Origin: Ophthalmolycus amberensis
Lineage: Eukaryota; Chordata; Actinopteri; Perciformes; Zoarcidae
Reading direction: 5' to 3'
NCBI GenBank assembly: GCA_024529925.1
Contig: JAFEUB010001020.1
Span: 1,288,501-1,352,500, forward strand
Length of the DNA stretch: 64,000 bases
Shown: one piece after another, positions 13,701 to 26,460 of the stretch
How the letters are laid out: every line of letters starts with the position of its first letter
Position numbering within the stretch: position 1 is the stretch's first letter
Made by a program: the position numbers and the translations under genes
The notes under the pieces: generated by a model
What the model was told of the DNA's origin: nothing
Database searches by the model: none
Seen by the model: the letters and a program-made list of their open reading frames with translations, nothing else

Positions 13701-16700
13701 TTTAACATCATTGGCATCAATTGAAACCAGTGGAGTCAGCGACTACATTTTCCATAATTTATCCCTAATCTGACTTTAGAGGGACAGTAAATTTATCAAT
13801 TGTTTATTTTCTTATATATACACAATGTAATGTACTGAAAATATGTGAATAATGTGGATTGAGAATATAGTCCTGTGGATTAAAGATGGAAGGTGATTTG
13901 TTGTATATTTTTAGTTGACACAGAGAAGAGACGGACCCACATCAGTCCCAATGAAGGATCAGTTTTCATACTAATTAATTCCATGAATCAGAACTTTGCT
14001 TATCTGAGAAGTCTTGAATTTCAGAGGTCGGTCTGGTGACTTTGAAACTGAGGATTTGAGGAAAATGTGCTCCAAGAAATGAGGATTTTGGGACGACAAT
14101 GGAGCTCTATGGCACAGAGAAACAGGCTGCTATAAGAGGGCTGCTTAGTATCTGAATTACTAAAAAGGATAAGGTGACTGAAAATTGCAAACATGTTTTC
14201 GGTTTTGGCAACCGAAAGCTGATGCCAGGTTGCCAGCCTGTCGCGCACTCAGCTAATGCACTGCATTAATTGATTCCAATGTGGATTGTGTCATTCCCTT
14301 TAGTGTCACTGATGTGGACACAATGGTTAGCCAAACACTGCTCAAAATAATAACACATTATGCGAGGACAATATGACGACCATAACTGCTCAGTGACTGC
14401 AGTGCAAAGATATTCTGGCCAGGCAATCGCTCCACGAAATAACACCTGCTGAAACTGCTCGGCTAAGTGTTTTTATAACTGCTCAGTTTAACGCTTCCAA
14501 CAGAAAGAGACATCAGAAACGGCATTAGCTTGGCCTCAAGTCTACTATAATAATACTATATTTTAACCTGGTTTTGCTTTCAAAGCATTTGAGTAATTGT
14601 ATATTGTTTTATTGCAGGTATTTACTTTTTTTGTCGTGCAATAAAGCGGTTTCAGACCAAAGCAATTTTTCAGTCTCGACTGAGCGGATAATTGAGTCTA
14701 ATCTGAAAATAAATGTAAGACCGTCTGGCAGAAAATGGATGTTGAGGGGACCAGAGTTAATATTCATAAAGAGAAACGATCTACAGATCTGTAGCCAGAT
14801 CTGCTGGAGAGGAAGCGATGCATTACGTCAGTGTACAAAAACCTCGCACAAAACCCGAGCTTTGATAAAAAACAGCATATGCCCTCGTGTGTCCTGTTTG
14901 CAGATCGGTCTTGCTTGAGGGGTAGTCTGCTGAGTACAGTAAAAAAATATCTAAAGCAATGTTCAACTACATTTGAGCAGAGATCAGCACAACTCGCTAT
15001 AATCTTCTTCTAATGAACCATGTGTGAATTACTCTGCAGGTTTTTTTTTTACTAATACATTCATGATATGCCAATAAAAGTGTTGAGGAAAGATGTGAGC
15101 TGTGAATGCTTTGTATGCTTATTTGCACGCAGAAGACAAGGCGTTGTGTAAATTAACTTAAAAACTATTTGCCTTGCAATTCTTATATCCAGTTTAATCA
15201 GGAGTTTCAGCTCCCCCCCCCCCGATGGGTACAAGGCCTAAATCCATGTACTGTAACAGAACAAACACGTCCGTTATTACAAGCTAGGCCTGTCATAGGT
15301 ACCGCACTGTTCGGACTACAGAGCGCACCGGCATATAGGCCGCACCAGCCGACAAAAAAATAAAATAAAAAATGTGTACATAGATAAGCCGCACTGGTCT
15401 ATAAGCCGCAGGTGTCCCCGTTGAACAGCAAGATGCTTTTAACAGTACTAAAGTTGTCTTCTTCTCTGAACATCATAACATGTCGCTAGCTTCTAAGCTA
15501 ATTTTAACATTACGGCCAATGGGGAAATGCTAACCGCGATTAGCATTAGCGAATATAATATATATTCGTACATCTTTTCATGCAGACATACTTACAGACT
15601 AAGGTCTCTCAAGGCTACCAAACGGAAGAAGTAAAACGAAGCAGCGTGTCTTCTCATTAGAATCTAAAAGCAACGTAGCCGTAAATGCTACTCAGAGCTA
15701 CGAGCTACGTGGACGCGCTGCTTCGTTTTACTTCTTCCGTATGGTAGCCTTGAGAGACCTTAGTCTGTAATGTCAGTCTGTATTATGGATTTTACGGATT
15801 CTGTACCCTCGTGGGGTGGGGTGGGGGTCTGTTTAGCTTTTATTTTAATCAAATCAAAGAGGCTACAGATCTGAGTAGAACACCACTAAGCACCTGCCAA
15901 AAGATTGTCCAAACACCACCTGAACAAACAACGAATGGCTGAGATAAAGCAGACTATGAAAACACACATATTACTCGCATGCTGTGGGGTGGGGGGGGGG
16001 GGTACAGTTAGGACAATGTTTAGAAAAGTGTAGCATTCAGCGTGTTGTTGAAAGCATTTGTCACGGAGAAAAATACCGGAAATAGTCCAGCCATATTAAA
16101 ATAAAAGTCCGGAAAAAAAGTCCGCGCAACATCATCATACCAGCCATTGTAAACACAATTATACATGAACTAAGATCATATCTGGAAGATATCTAGAAGA
16201 TTTGCCACAATTGTGGCCAACAATCGACGAACTATGATCGCTGTATGGCGCTCTCGCCATACAGTGTCTTCAATTAAACAGCCTCAGAATTGCTTCGTTC
16301 GTGCTTGCAGTCCGTGTTTCGTCTGCACCCTCAGTGTCACTTTGCTCCCGAGGCAAATCCGTCCCTGAGCTTGCGTTGTCCTCATTGCGCTGTCGTCTTC
16401 ATCTCGTAGTAGTCCAGCCTTTCGGAACCCGTTGGTGATGGTGGATTCTTTCACACTGCTCCGCGCTGTTAGGATCCACTGGCAGACTTGAGAAAAAGCT
16501 GATCTTCTCTGCTCATAGCTCTGAATAGCATTTACGGCTAACTGACTTGGCCAGTTGCTGCTAGCACAACAGCTATTCAGAGCTATGAGCAACAACAGTT
16601 ATTGCCTCATTGCTTTTCGTTTGGTAGCCGTGAGAGACCTTAGTCTGTAATGCAAGTATGTCTGCATGAAAAGATGTACAAAGATATATTATATATTCGC

Positions 16701-19700
16701 TAATGCTAATCGCGGTTAGCATTTCCCCATTGGCGGTAATGTTAAAATTAGCTTAGAAGCTAGCGAGTCGGACATGTACTGTTAAAAGCATCTTGCCGTT
16801 CAACCTTTTTTGTTAACAGTCCTAGTGAGAGGTAGGTCAAAGGTACTTCATCCATATTGTAGCGACCCTGTCAGTAACAGCTGGTAGCAACTGTTCTGTG
16901 TCAGGAGCTAGTAAATGTTGTGTTAGACCGGAACCGGAAGTTGCGGTTGTTGTGGCGGAGAAAAGCTACGGAAAAATCCGTATATAAATCGCACCGGACT
17001 ATAAGCCGACGCCTCAACGCGTGGGGTAAAAAGTAGCGGCTTATAGTCCGAAAAGTACGGTAATTACAATTAGCTGATGGTAATTGATGATGGATGGGCT
17101 TGGGATTCAAATTCCTTGCTTCTCTTGTGCAGTAGTGAATACTACATTCAAACATTAGCATGTAGCGTGGCTCCTGCTCCCGCACCATCTGCTGGGTGCT
17201 GTAAATGATAACGGCATCCGATAGCGATGCACAACATTAACATGGCTCGCTGTCTCAACTGAGCAGAGGACTCTCCAATCAGCCGACACAGAGAAAAGGA
17301 AAGAAAGAAAGAGTGAGAAGGGACCAGGAGTCACGCTAGAGAAGCAGAGGGTCGGGCTCTATCCCAGCCCGGCCCAATAACAGACACGTCGGGAGACATT
17401 TCCACATCTAATTGGCACTGAGGACCCTGGATTATGTAGACCGGATACATTATTAGCTGGTGCAATTACAGCTCAGAGGGCGAGCCTGCTGGTTCGTGAA
17501 GCTCGGTCAAAAGAAAGAAGGTATGTGGGTTTTGTTAGAGAGGGAGATGGATCGGCGGTTTTTATTCATTTATTTTTTACTCACACAGGCCTCGCGGTTC
17601 ACAGGATGCAGGGTTGAGAGGATGAAGTTGGGAGAAGAAATGCGGAGGGGAGGGCGGGGGAAATGGGAGATAAATTGTGTGTAATCGACGCGTCGCATTT
17701 TTCACTGAAAAGGGTCAATGTTTCACAACAATCGCTGCTGCTGGTAAGCAGGGAGGCACCAGCAGCCGGGGGGGAATCTGTCAGGTGAACAGCTCACTGT
17801 TGCTACTGGATTGTGACTCAAATCCATGCTGCCTGGCGCAGGCTTATGGGACTCTATGGTATCCTTGCACTGCCTTGCCCAACCCCAGACACGACTGAAG
17901 ACCAACACACTGAAGGTCTGCTTCTCATTTTTCTTGCATTTACCACTAATGAGTGCGTAAACACCGACGACATATCAATATGTTTGAGTGATCCCGATGT
18001 GCTCATGAATATTAACAGTGTGTATAGATCTGATTCTTTAAACTGTACAAGCACATGCATGTCAGTATTTATTAGTGGTGTCACGGATCACGGATCGATC
18101 CGTGATCCGTTCGGATCAGCCCTCACGGTTCGGATCACTTGTGAACCGCGGATCAATCGAGTATTTTTTTTCTTTTTTTTTTACAGTGTGTAATAAAGTT
18201 CTACTGCTGCTGTTCCTTTTCAAGTAACAAGTCCCCGAATATCAATGCAGAGTGTCAGTGAACAGGTATAAAGCAGTAGTGTGTTCACGTGAACGGAGCA
18301 GCTTAGAAGCATTTAACGGTGAAGTCATGGCGAGCGGAGGAACTTGAGAAGCCGCGGCGTCATTTAAGTCGCAAGTTTGGGAACATTTTGTCTTCCCTGT
18401 AACGTATAATGACGGATGAGGGTGGTGGACAAAGCGTTACGGTATGTAGGCGTTATTTAAAGAGAAAGACACACGACAACGGCAAAACATCGGCATATCC
18501 ACACATATGAAGAGACACCATCCCGTCTGTCAGCGACGGGGACACTCCGGTGTGGGAAAACAAAGGATTTCTAAATCTGGTTAAAATGCTTGAGCCACGC
18601 TACGAAATCCACTCACGCACCCACTTCAGTGTGAAGCTGTTCCAGGCCTCTATGAGAAGGAAAAGACTGTAGAGACTGCTTTCACCACGGCGGAGTGATT
18701 CATAGTCCGGTGCTGCAGACACGCCCCCTCTGTGAGAGTCACACAGACACACACCTGGTTCAGGTGCTGACAGAAGTGTCAGAGTGGAAGCTAGACAGGC
18801 CCAATAATATTCCAATCACCACAGAAAGGTCTACCCTCTCCCTAGACAATGGAGATATTCTCATCTTTTTGAAAATAATGTCACAGTAATGGTAAACATT
18901 ATTGTGTATTTGAATGGCATAACCTGACAGGAAGTAAACATAGACCCAAGTTGTTGACGAGCAGTTCAGTTCAGTGTAAACAGTGGAAGCTAGCTCACTG
19001 GCTGTTTCTTTCTTTCAGTATTGATCAAAGGACGAGGATATCAGAATTGAGTATTCTTGAATTTTTATTTTTATTTATTTATTTCATTTTGTTTCAAATT
19101 GGACATCTTCAATATTTTTGTTTTCATGTAAGACTATAGCCCAAAGTTCTTTGCTTTAAGTGTTCTTGAAGTTCTTTAATTAATAAATGGAAAGCAAAGT
19201 TATATTTGTTTCCTCCCCTTTTCTTTGTTGATCCGAAAAATGATCCGAACCGTGACTCCTGAACCGTGATCCGAACCGAACCGTGAGGTTTGTGATCCGT
19301 GACACCCCTAGTATTTATGTTTGTTAATTTTTTGGGGTCACAGGCACCTTAACATGATTATTATGATTTAAAGCAGAACTTTATGCCAGACTGTACTCAC
19401 TGATGGACTGACTGCAGACAGTTTGCTGCTCTGGTTATCCTTTAATAAAAAAAGGATTGAAACTGCAGATTTTGCAAATCCCCCACAAATTCCTGCCATG
19501 GCGAATATAAAACTTCCATCCATCCATTTTTTTGCCACTTAAGTAGGTCAAATTCACAATGCCTAAGCAAAGTAGCCCAGACTTCCCTTTCCCCCTAGTC
19601 AGCATCTACCAAAGCATTCCCAGGCCATGTGGGATGTTTAACCCCCCCCCCACAGCATGCTCTGGGACTGCCTGTGATTTTTGCCAAGGTAGACGAGCCT

Positions 19701-22700
19701 GGTCCATCTCCACAGAGAGGTGTGTAGGACCCTTCCTGGTCAGATTCCCAAACCGCCTCAACTAGCTCTTTTTAAAAACACAAAGGAGCTGTGGTTCTAC
19801 GGAAAGATGTTTCGGTCGCTCTTTTCTGAAAGAATGAGCCCAGAAACCCTCTGTGGAAAAAAAAAAACCATTAAAGCGGCTTGAAACCCTGATCTCATTC
19901 TTTCAGCCACTACCCAGAGCTCATGACCACAGGTGAGAGATCAACTAGTAAATTCACAGCTTTGCCTTCAGGCTTAGCTACAACACCCACATGACTGGGA
20001 AAGCTGCACCAATTTGCCGGCCAATCTGAGGCCTCATCTTACCCCCACTCATGAACAAGACCCCACTTCACTCGTACTCCTGCACCTAATGCTGCGTTCA
20101 CACCGGTCGCGTTGATTTTTTGACGCACTGCAAAATCGCGTCCAACGCGCCGCCGGTCGTGTTCACACCAAACGCCGCAAAATCGCGTAGCGCCGGAGAG
20201 GGGGCGTGGTTTATCGACTGGAAGCCGTTCACCTGGCCGTCATTTCTTTCCGCTTTCAACCGTGAAAGGAATAAGGACAATTGCTGCTTTGTACGTGTTG
20301 TGGAAGTCCCTCAAACGTCGGAATGCCAAACGCTGTCATGTCTGGTTCATAATATTGTTCAGAGGAGCTCCGTGGATTTCATCGAGCTGTATTCACTGTG
20401 TCTAGCAAGCCACCGGTCGCTGTTTACTACAGCTGTAGGAACACAACATAAACTGATTTGGCTGTGATTTAACGGAAAATAAACCGACAAAAAGGGACTC
20501 CGAAATAACTACATAATGATGCCGATTTGTACTTGTCTTCTCCGACAAAAAGGGACTCCGAAATAACTACGTAATGATGCCGATTTGTACTTGTCTTCTC
20601 CGACAAAAAGGGACTCCGAAATAACTACATAATGATGCCGATTTGTACTTGTCTTCTCCGACAAAAAGGGACTCCGAAATAACTACGTAATGATGCCGAT
20701 TTGTACTTGTCTTCTCCGACAAAAAGGGACTCCGAAATAACTACGTAATGATGCCGATTTGTAGGCTACTTGTCTTCTCAATGGAGCTCTGATGGATCGG
20801 TGCTAGGCTATGCTAACATCGTAGCAGCTCCACCAGCACTCAATAACGTCATGTAGACGTAAATACGGCAGCGTCTATTCATTGTTTGTACCATATGGTT
20901 TACACACACACATGCATACACATAGTTTGGTCCGGTCTCTATTGATATGAGGTATCGTAGAGCTCTGGGTGAACACACATGGCTACAGGATTTATTTCCT
21001 GATTCAACAACGGCAGGAAGTCAGTGATGACAGGGGGAGCAACTCAACGCTGATAGGCTATCGCGCCACAGCGTCCCGCGATTATTTCGCAGAAGTTGAA
21101 AAATTTCAACACGCGCAAAAACGCGCCGCGCCATCGCAAAATCGCGGCGCGCCAGTCTCATCGCGTCTGTGCATAGACTTTGTATGTAATCTCGACGCGC
21201 CAATCAACGCGACCGGTGTGAACGCAGCATAAGCCAGCAACTTTCTCCTTGGCTGAAAGGGGGGGGGGGGGGGGGGGCGGCAATCTAGCAGAGAGTTGCT
21301 GACTCTCATCCAAACCACTTTAGTGTCTGATTAAGCCAACAGCGCTCGGCAAAATGTGGCGATGTAATCCTGAGATAACCGCGCTGCTGTGCCTTTAGAT
21401 TTTACCATTAAAAAAAGAAAAGAAAGTGGGCAAAATCTTGGCAGAGCAAAATGTCTTCTGCAAAATATCTTTGAGAGCTGTGTATGTATCCACAGCAATA
21501 AGTCATTCTGGCAAGCGAGTACTGCATCAGTGGCCCCGGTATCTCCTGTGCCCAGACCTCCTCTACAAGACCGTCTGCAGGACATGGTCGTCAGCCATTT
21601 CCAAGTATTAAAAAAACAAACGCAAATTGAGCTCCATGACCCCCTCCAGTGTTCTTCCAAGATTAAAGATGGTCCATGACCAGGAAGGAAGCGGCACCGC
21701 TCCTCAATCTGAGGTTCATCAATCGCCTGGAGCGTCCTTTCCAGAACCCTTACATAAGACCTCTGAGAGGCTGAGCTGTGTGATCACAACCAGAAGCTGC
21801 TGGAGCACATCTTTTCTCCCGTTCAGTTGTTTTTTTGTGCGAACAATCACCCACCGTCTCATCTCATTTCAATCATTTATTTTCCTCAACTTCACAAGAA
21901 CGCAAGCGAATCTAGAATTAGTGAACAATGATACAAATAATGAAACGTTTGGCTCGACTGCGTCGGTTTGAGGAAAAACTCACCGTGCCGCCAACGATCC
22001 TGCCCAAGGGGTACCAGGCCCTCTCATCGAACCAGTTGAGGAACTCGTAGAAGCCATTTGTGGTGAGATGGTGCGTCGATCTGTAATTGAACCTGAAGCA
22101 ACAGAAGAAGAAAAAAGGGCTGGCTGAGTACAAGCACACACAAAGAAGAAACATCATTTTCCATTTATAGACCATAGTTTGCCAAAAAACGTTATCGCTA
22201 TTGACGGACCAAAAACACTTAACCCGAGGAAAGAAAGAGTTATTTCCTCTCCAGATTTTCTGAAGGCGGTCTGAATGGGTAAGCTGCAGAGACTTTGCCT
22301 TGTTAGAATAGGGGCGATAAAGCCTCCATTCACTGTGTGTGCCTTTGTGTCGATGCCAACGTCTCTCGGGTCAGCCTTCGGTTAAAAAACTGGAGAGATG
22401 AAGGGCATATTTTTTTTTCCCAGAACAAAGCCTGCTTATTGCACACAGATAACTAACTGCAACCACTGGCTGAGGTGACACAGGCGTAAAATGGGTCTGG
22501 TGCAGGGAAACAGAAAAAACGACACACGCACACAAAAACCCAGAGAATAAATATTAGGAATATCGGCGTAAAACAGGCCTTGATTCGCACCGTGGCGGCG
22601 GTAAGCCGGGGGGGTTGGAACGCTGTCAAGCAGCAGAACGAAAACGCTGACACCGTCGAGAAGACTGCTGCCAAAGACAGCGAAGCAAGCGTTCAGTACA

Positions 22701-25700
22701 TTTTCAGAGGCACCTCCTTTGCTGCACAGCTCATTAACGTGGGCTTCTTTATGGCACGTTCAGAGGCTCATATACCTTATGCTCGACACTTCACGCATGC
22801 AGACCCTATCGCGAGGCAGGGCAGGTTCGCGAAAGGACAATTACCTGTCTTAGCGGCCTCTAAAAGAGGCGTACAGCAGGGAGGACAGCAGATCATCCGA
22901 CATGAATAATCAGCTCTTTCACACACAAAGGGAGGTTCTTTGATTCAGACTAGATCATGTAGAACAATATCTTCAGCCAGTAAACATGGTGCGGTTACAG
23001 CAAGGGGCCAAAACGGCTACAAAACAACGCAAAGCCATGTTTGTGATTTAGCATCAACGACCGTAATTGTTGGGTTTCAGACATGCATGCGTGGCTGTTG
23101 TGCTTTCGGTAATTGAAGGCTGGGGAGCCTCAAAATGGTTTGAATTTGCATTTACGGACATCTTCAAATCAAAAGCTAATGGAAGGTCTTAGGCGGACAC
23201 ATCACATTTAACACAAACACAAACTATGATCAGATGTTTTATTCATGCACATGCAAGCATTTCAAATGGGTTAAAACGAATGACGGGGTCTGCACCTGAA
23301 TCCATATCTGTGCCAAAATGTTATCAATCGGTCCCTTGGCCTATGACCTCATAGTCACCTAAATCTCAGTGAAATCTCGACAGGTCTGTGAGACATCCTA
23401 CTACCCAGACAGACAAACAAATAAACTGGTCCTACTTGGTCAAGGCAACTATGAGCACATAAATTCAAAAAAAAGGTACAAGAAAGAAATTACAACACAG
23501 AACACGCGAGTAAAAAGAGGTATAGCTCATAAGAGCACAAGTAACACAGGCCGGTCAACAGCCAATCAGATCAACAGCATTTCCTCACTTCTTTTTCTTA
23601 AAGTGATACCTAAAAGGCGAGTTATTCTAGTCTTATTTTCTCTTTTGCACATTTACTGTTGCTGCAAAGGTATTGTTTTTTTTGTTTTTTTTTATAAATC
23701 AGATTAATGGATAAATATTGTAGATGCAAAATGGGTAGAATACTGGATTACTAAATTAATCGATGGCTTCAGCCCTGGTGTGAAAGCAAGTAGGACGAGT
23801 GGAGTGTGTGCCGCTTACACTCACAGTCAGGACCGTGTGTTTAAAAAGGTGCTGGCATGAGGTGCCGCTCACTAATCATCACAGGGTGCCTGGGTTTCTA
23901 CCTGAAGGAGCCGGAGCTCTCCTCCCTCGTGCTGTGCCTCCCATCTTTCTTCCGGAAAGAGCATGTGGTGGCCAGACATGAGTCATCTCCAACCCAATGC
24001 TAAGAACGACAAATTAGTTTGCAACCTTTTTTAATATGTAAATCATCTAATACTGGTGTCTTATGTGCACATATAAGCAGACGGGGGTCGACGCATTTGA
24101 CAGGTTGCACTGAAAAACACACATTTCCAAGATATTTTGATTCGAGGAACGGATAGCAATCTTCAAATTGAGTGACTTCTCCAATTCTCCTTGACAGCAG
24201 TTACTCATTAGATGAGTGAGTCAGAGGAAAAGTGATCGGAAATTAGATGTGCAATATTCTCCCTGGGATGAAAGAAATGTGAGAGAGCAAATAAATAAAG
24301 TATAACCGTCATTGTGCCTGTTAAAGTGATCTTGAGAAGCTATTGAGGAGTGGGTGCGAGTGTTTATCCTTGGGGCTCCGTGGGTAATCATATCACTAAA
24401 CAACCAGAGGACCAGGGCCCTGAATCTGAGCACAGTACAGCCTCTATGGCAAACAAACCATCCGGCTGGAATGCAAGAGTCACACAGAAGAGAATACACT
24501 TCCATTGTACTTTCAGCTCAGGTTTGTGTTGGCAAGAATAACTCACATTTTTCACAACTGAAGATTGAATCTTGTGATCGCAACTTCCTTCCGAAGCTCA
24601 TTTTACCGCACACAATTTGCAGCGGCCAACCAACCCGTTCTTTTAAAAAGTCAGATGATGCTCCAGACAATACATTTGTCCTTCTATTCTGTGAATCTAT
24701 TTACATACGTATTGAGGTGTGCCAAAGACCCGTAATGTTACAAAGCTGCAGAGGCAGCCAGGTGAGAGAGAGAGAGAGCGAGCTCTACCACTGTGGGACT
24801 CTGAATGCAGGTGGAACTGAGCGGCCACGTTTTGCCTCGTTGTTCTGCAGCTGTCAAACCAGCGACGCGGAAACGAGCAAATTCAAAGAAGGCATTGTAA
24901 AAAAGACAACTATGCACGCTGCCCGGGCGTATCCGCAAAAATAAAATAAAACCCATTTTCCAAAGATCTCGTGGACAGCCGAGCGGAGTGCTTTATCCCT
25001 GCCCTTGTCACTTTGATGGGGCGGATAATGTAGCTCTGCCGTGCACATTAGCAATTTAATGCATAGCTGCCAATATGGTCTCGGGCCACGGAGCACATGA
25101 CGACGAGTGATGCCGCTGCAGCACCTCCCGACCACCAGCGAATGAGCAACACACCTCTAATACCGTAAAAAATAAAAAAAATTGGGACAGCTGGGAGGAT
25201 GAAGGGGAAAATGGGCCCTAGTTCAACCCCTCAGATAATATCTCAAAGCAAAAACGAAAATTAGGAGAGGCATATTGTGCACTTTAGATCTGGGCCCCCT
25301 GCGTGCACCATAATTCATTTTAATCAAGGTCCGTTTCACTGATTACCAGTTTCCTGTTGAGATAGGGCCATCATCATCAGCATGACTAAGTGGGCTCCAT
25401 TGCCGTTTACGAGCCAGTAATGCTTCATTCAGTATCGACTACATCATCAGATGCATCGTTGCCCTTATTTCCCCCCACTGGTCCGTGATATGGTGAATGC
25501 GTAAATACTTTTGGTTCCAGGGGTGTAATCACCACCCCGACTAATTAGCCACCTCTGTCAAGCTCTGAATGAATAACGTGGAATTTTATTTTTTGAAGGC
25601 AGCAGTCTTGAAAGACAAGGAGCTGAACACAGGAAGCCTAAGCAAAGGGTTCGCCGTGAAAGAAGGGGTCCTTGATAGATGACGGTGGAGGTAATTGGTG

Positions 25701-26399
25701 CTCTGTACTAATCACAATATGAGGTACGAGACACGATTAGGGCAAGGCAAAGGATACTTGTTGGATGTAAAAAGATATAGAAGATAAAATGGGAATTTCT
25801 GGAGGATGGAAAAAGTTGATACAATGTAAAAGAGATTCAAAAGTAAGAAAGACGGAGACAGAGAAACAGAACTTCAACTGATCTTTAACCTGTTGCTGTA
25901 AAGGGCTGGTAGCTTGTAGATTCAGGATCCAGCTTTTGGACCCTTCAGAGGGACGGATCCTCACTTGGACATCACATAAACCAACATCATCCAGTTACAG
26001 AACAGTCTCATGAAGCCCTACCGGCGACTGTAAATGTGTTTCTGATTAGGCTCCAAGAGAAGCCCCTGACTCACTGTTTTACAAGAACTTAAAACAGGAT
26101 TACAACCATCTGCACCCTACGGCATTAACCTTTTAACGGTGTCCCGATAGGATTTTCTGGTTGGATTACTCGAGAATTGCACGATAGTTACTTTTAAGTC
26201 CCAATGCACGCTTTCCTGTCCTGTCCCAAAACTAATACCTCCATGCTGGTGGGAAGGGGTCACACTAACTGGCTCACTGGACACTGACAGCTGCCAAATA
26301 GCTTTAATAATGCTGAGTGTCCTCCACGCCTGCCATCATCTGACAAGGTGAGGCATCGCGGCATTTTATCTAGCGGCCGTATCACTTCAATCCAAGGGT

Positions 26400-26460
<61 letters not shown>

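Larger units (their letters stand above)
15302..17060 (-). mobile_element. Pogo/Tigger-like DNA transposon, defective
   Basis: The left end reads CCGCACTGTTCGGACTAC and the right end, reversed, reads CCGTACTTTTCGGACTATAA. Each is bordered by TA (15300-15301 and 17061-17062), the target duplication of Tc1/mariner-type elements. An internal transposase remnant (16284-16595) resembles the C-terminal part of pogo/Tigger proteins, which sets the strand. Long inner inverted arms at 15420-15624 and 16619-16804 are partly copied once more at 15716-15770. The element is about 1.76 kb, shorter than an autonomous Tigger (about 2.4 kb or more), and most of the transposase is missing. G runs at 15991-16002 and a G-rich patch near 15815 interrupt the middle. 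Confidence 0.75.
9653..21983 (-). other. stt3b: stt3b intron 2
   Basis: This is 12,331 bases between exon 2 and exon 3, with GTGAGT donor and CCCTCAG acceptor. It is the most transposon-rich part of the window. In coordinate order it holds a degenerate hAT end (9861-9958), a dispersed repeat (11588-11760), a non-LTR retrotransposon fragment (13146-13340), a pogo-like element (15302-17060), a hAT element (18073-19310) and a Harbinger-like element (20090-21229). The stretches between them (9959-11587, 11761-13145, 13341-15301, 17061-18064, 19319-20086, 21233-21983) show only simple repeats and unassigned intronic DNA. Confidence 0.85.

Noticed and set aside
24354..24944. Plus-strand open frame of 196 codons in intron 1, the longest in the window.
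   Set aside because: The translation shows no domain or recognisable similarity, has no supporting splice or promoter signals, and crosses a low-complexity GAGAGA run. A chance frame is the simpler explanation.
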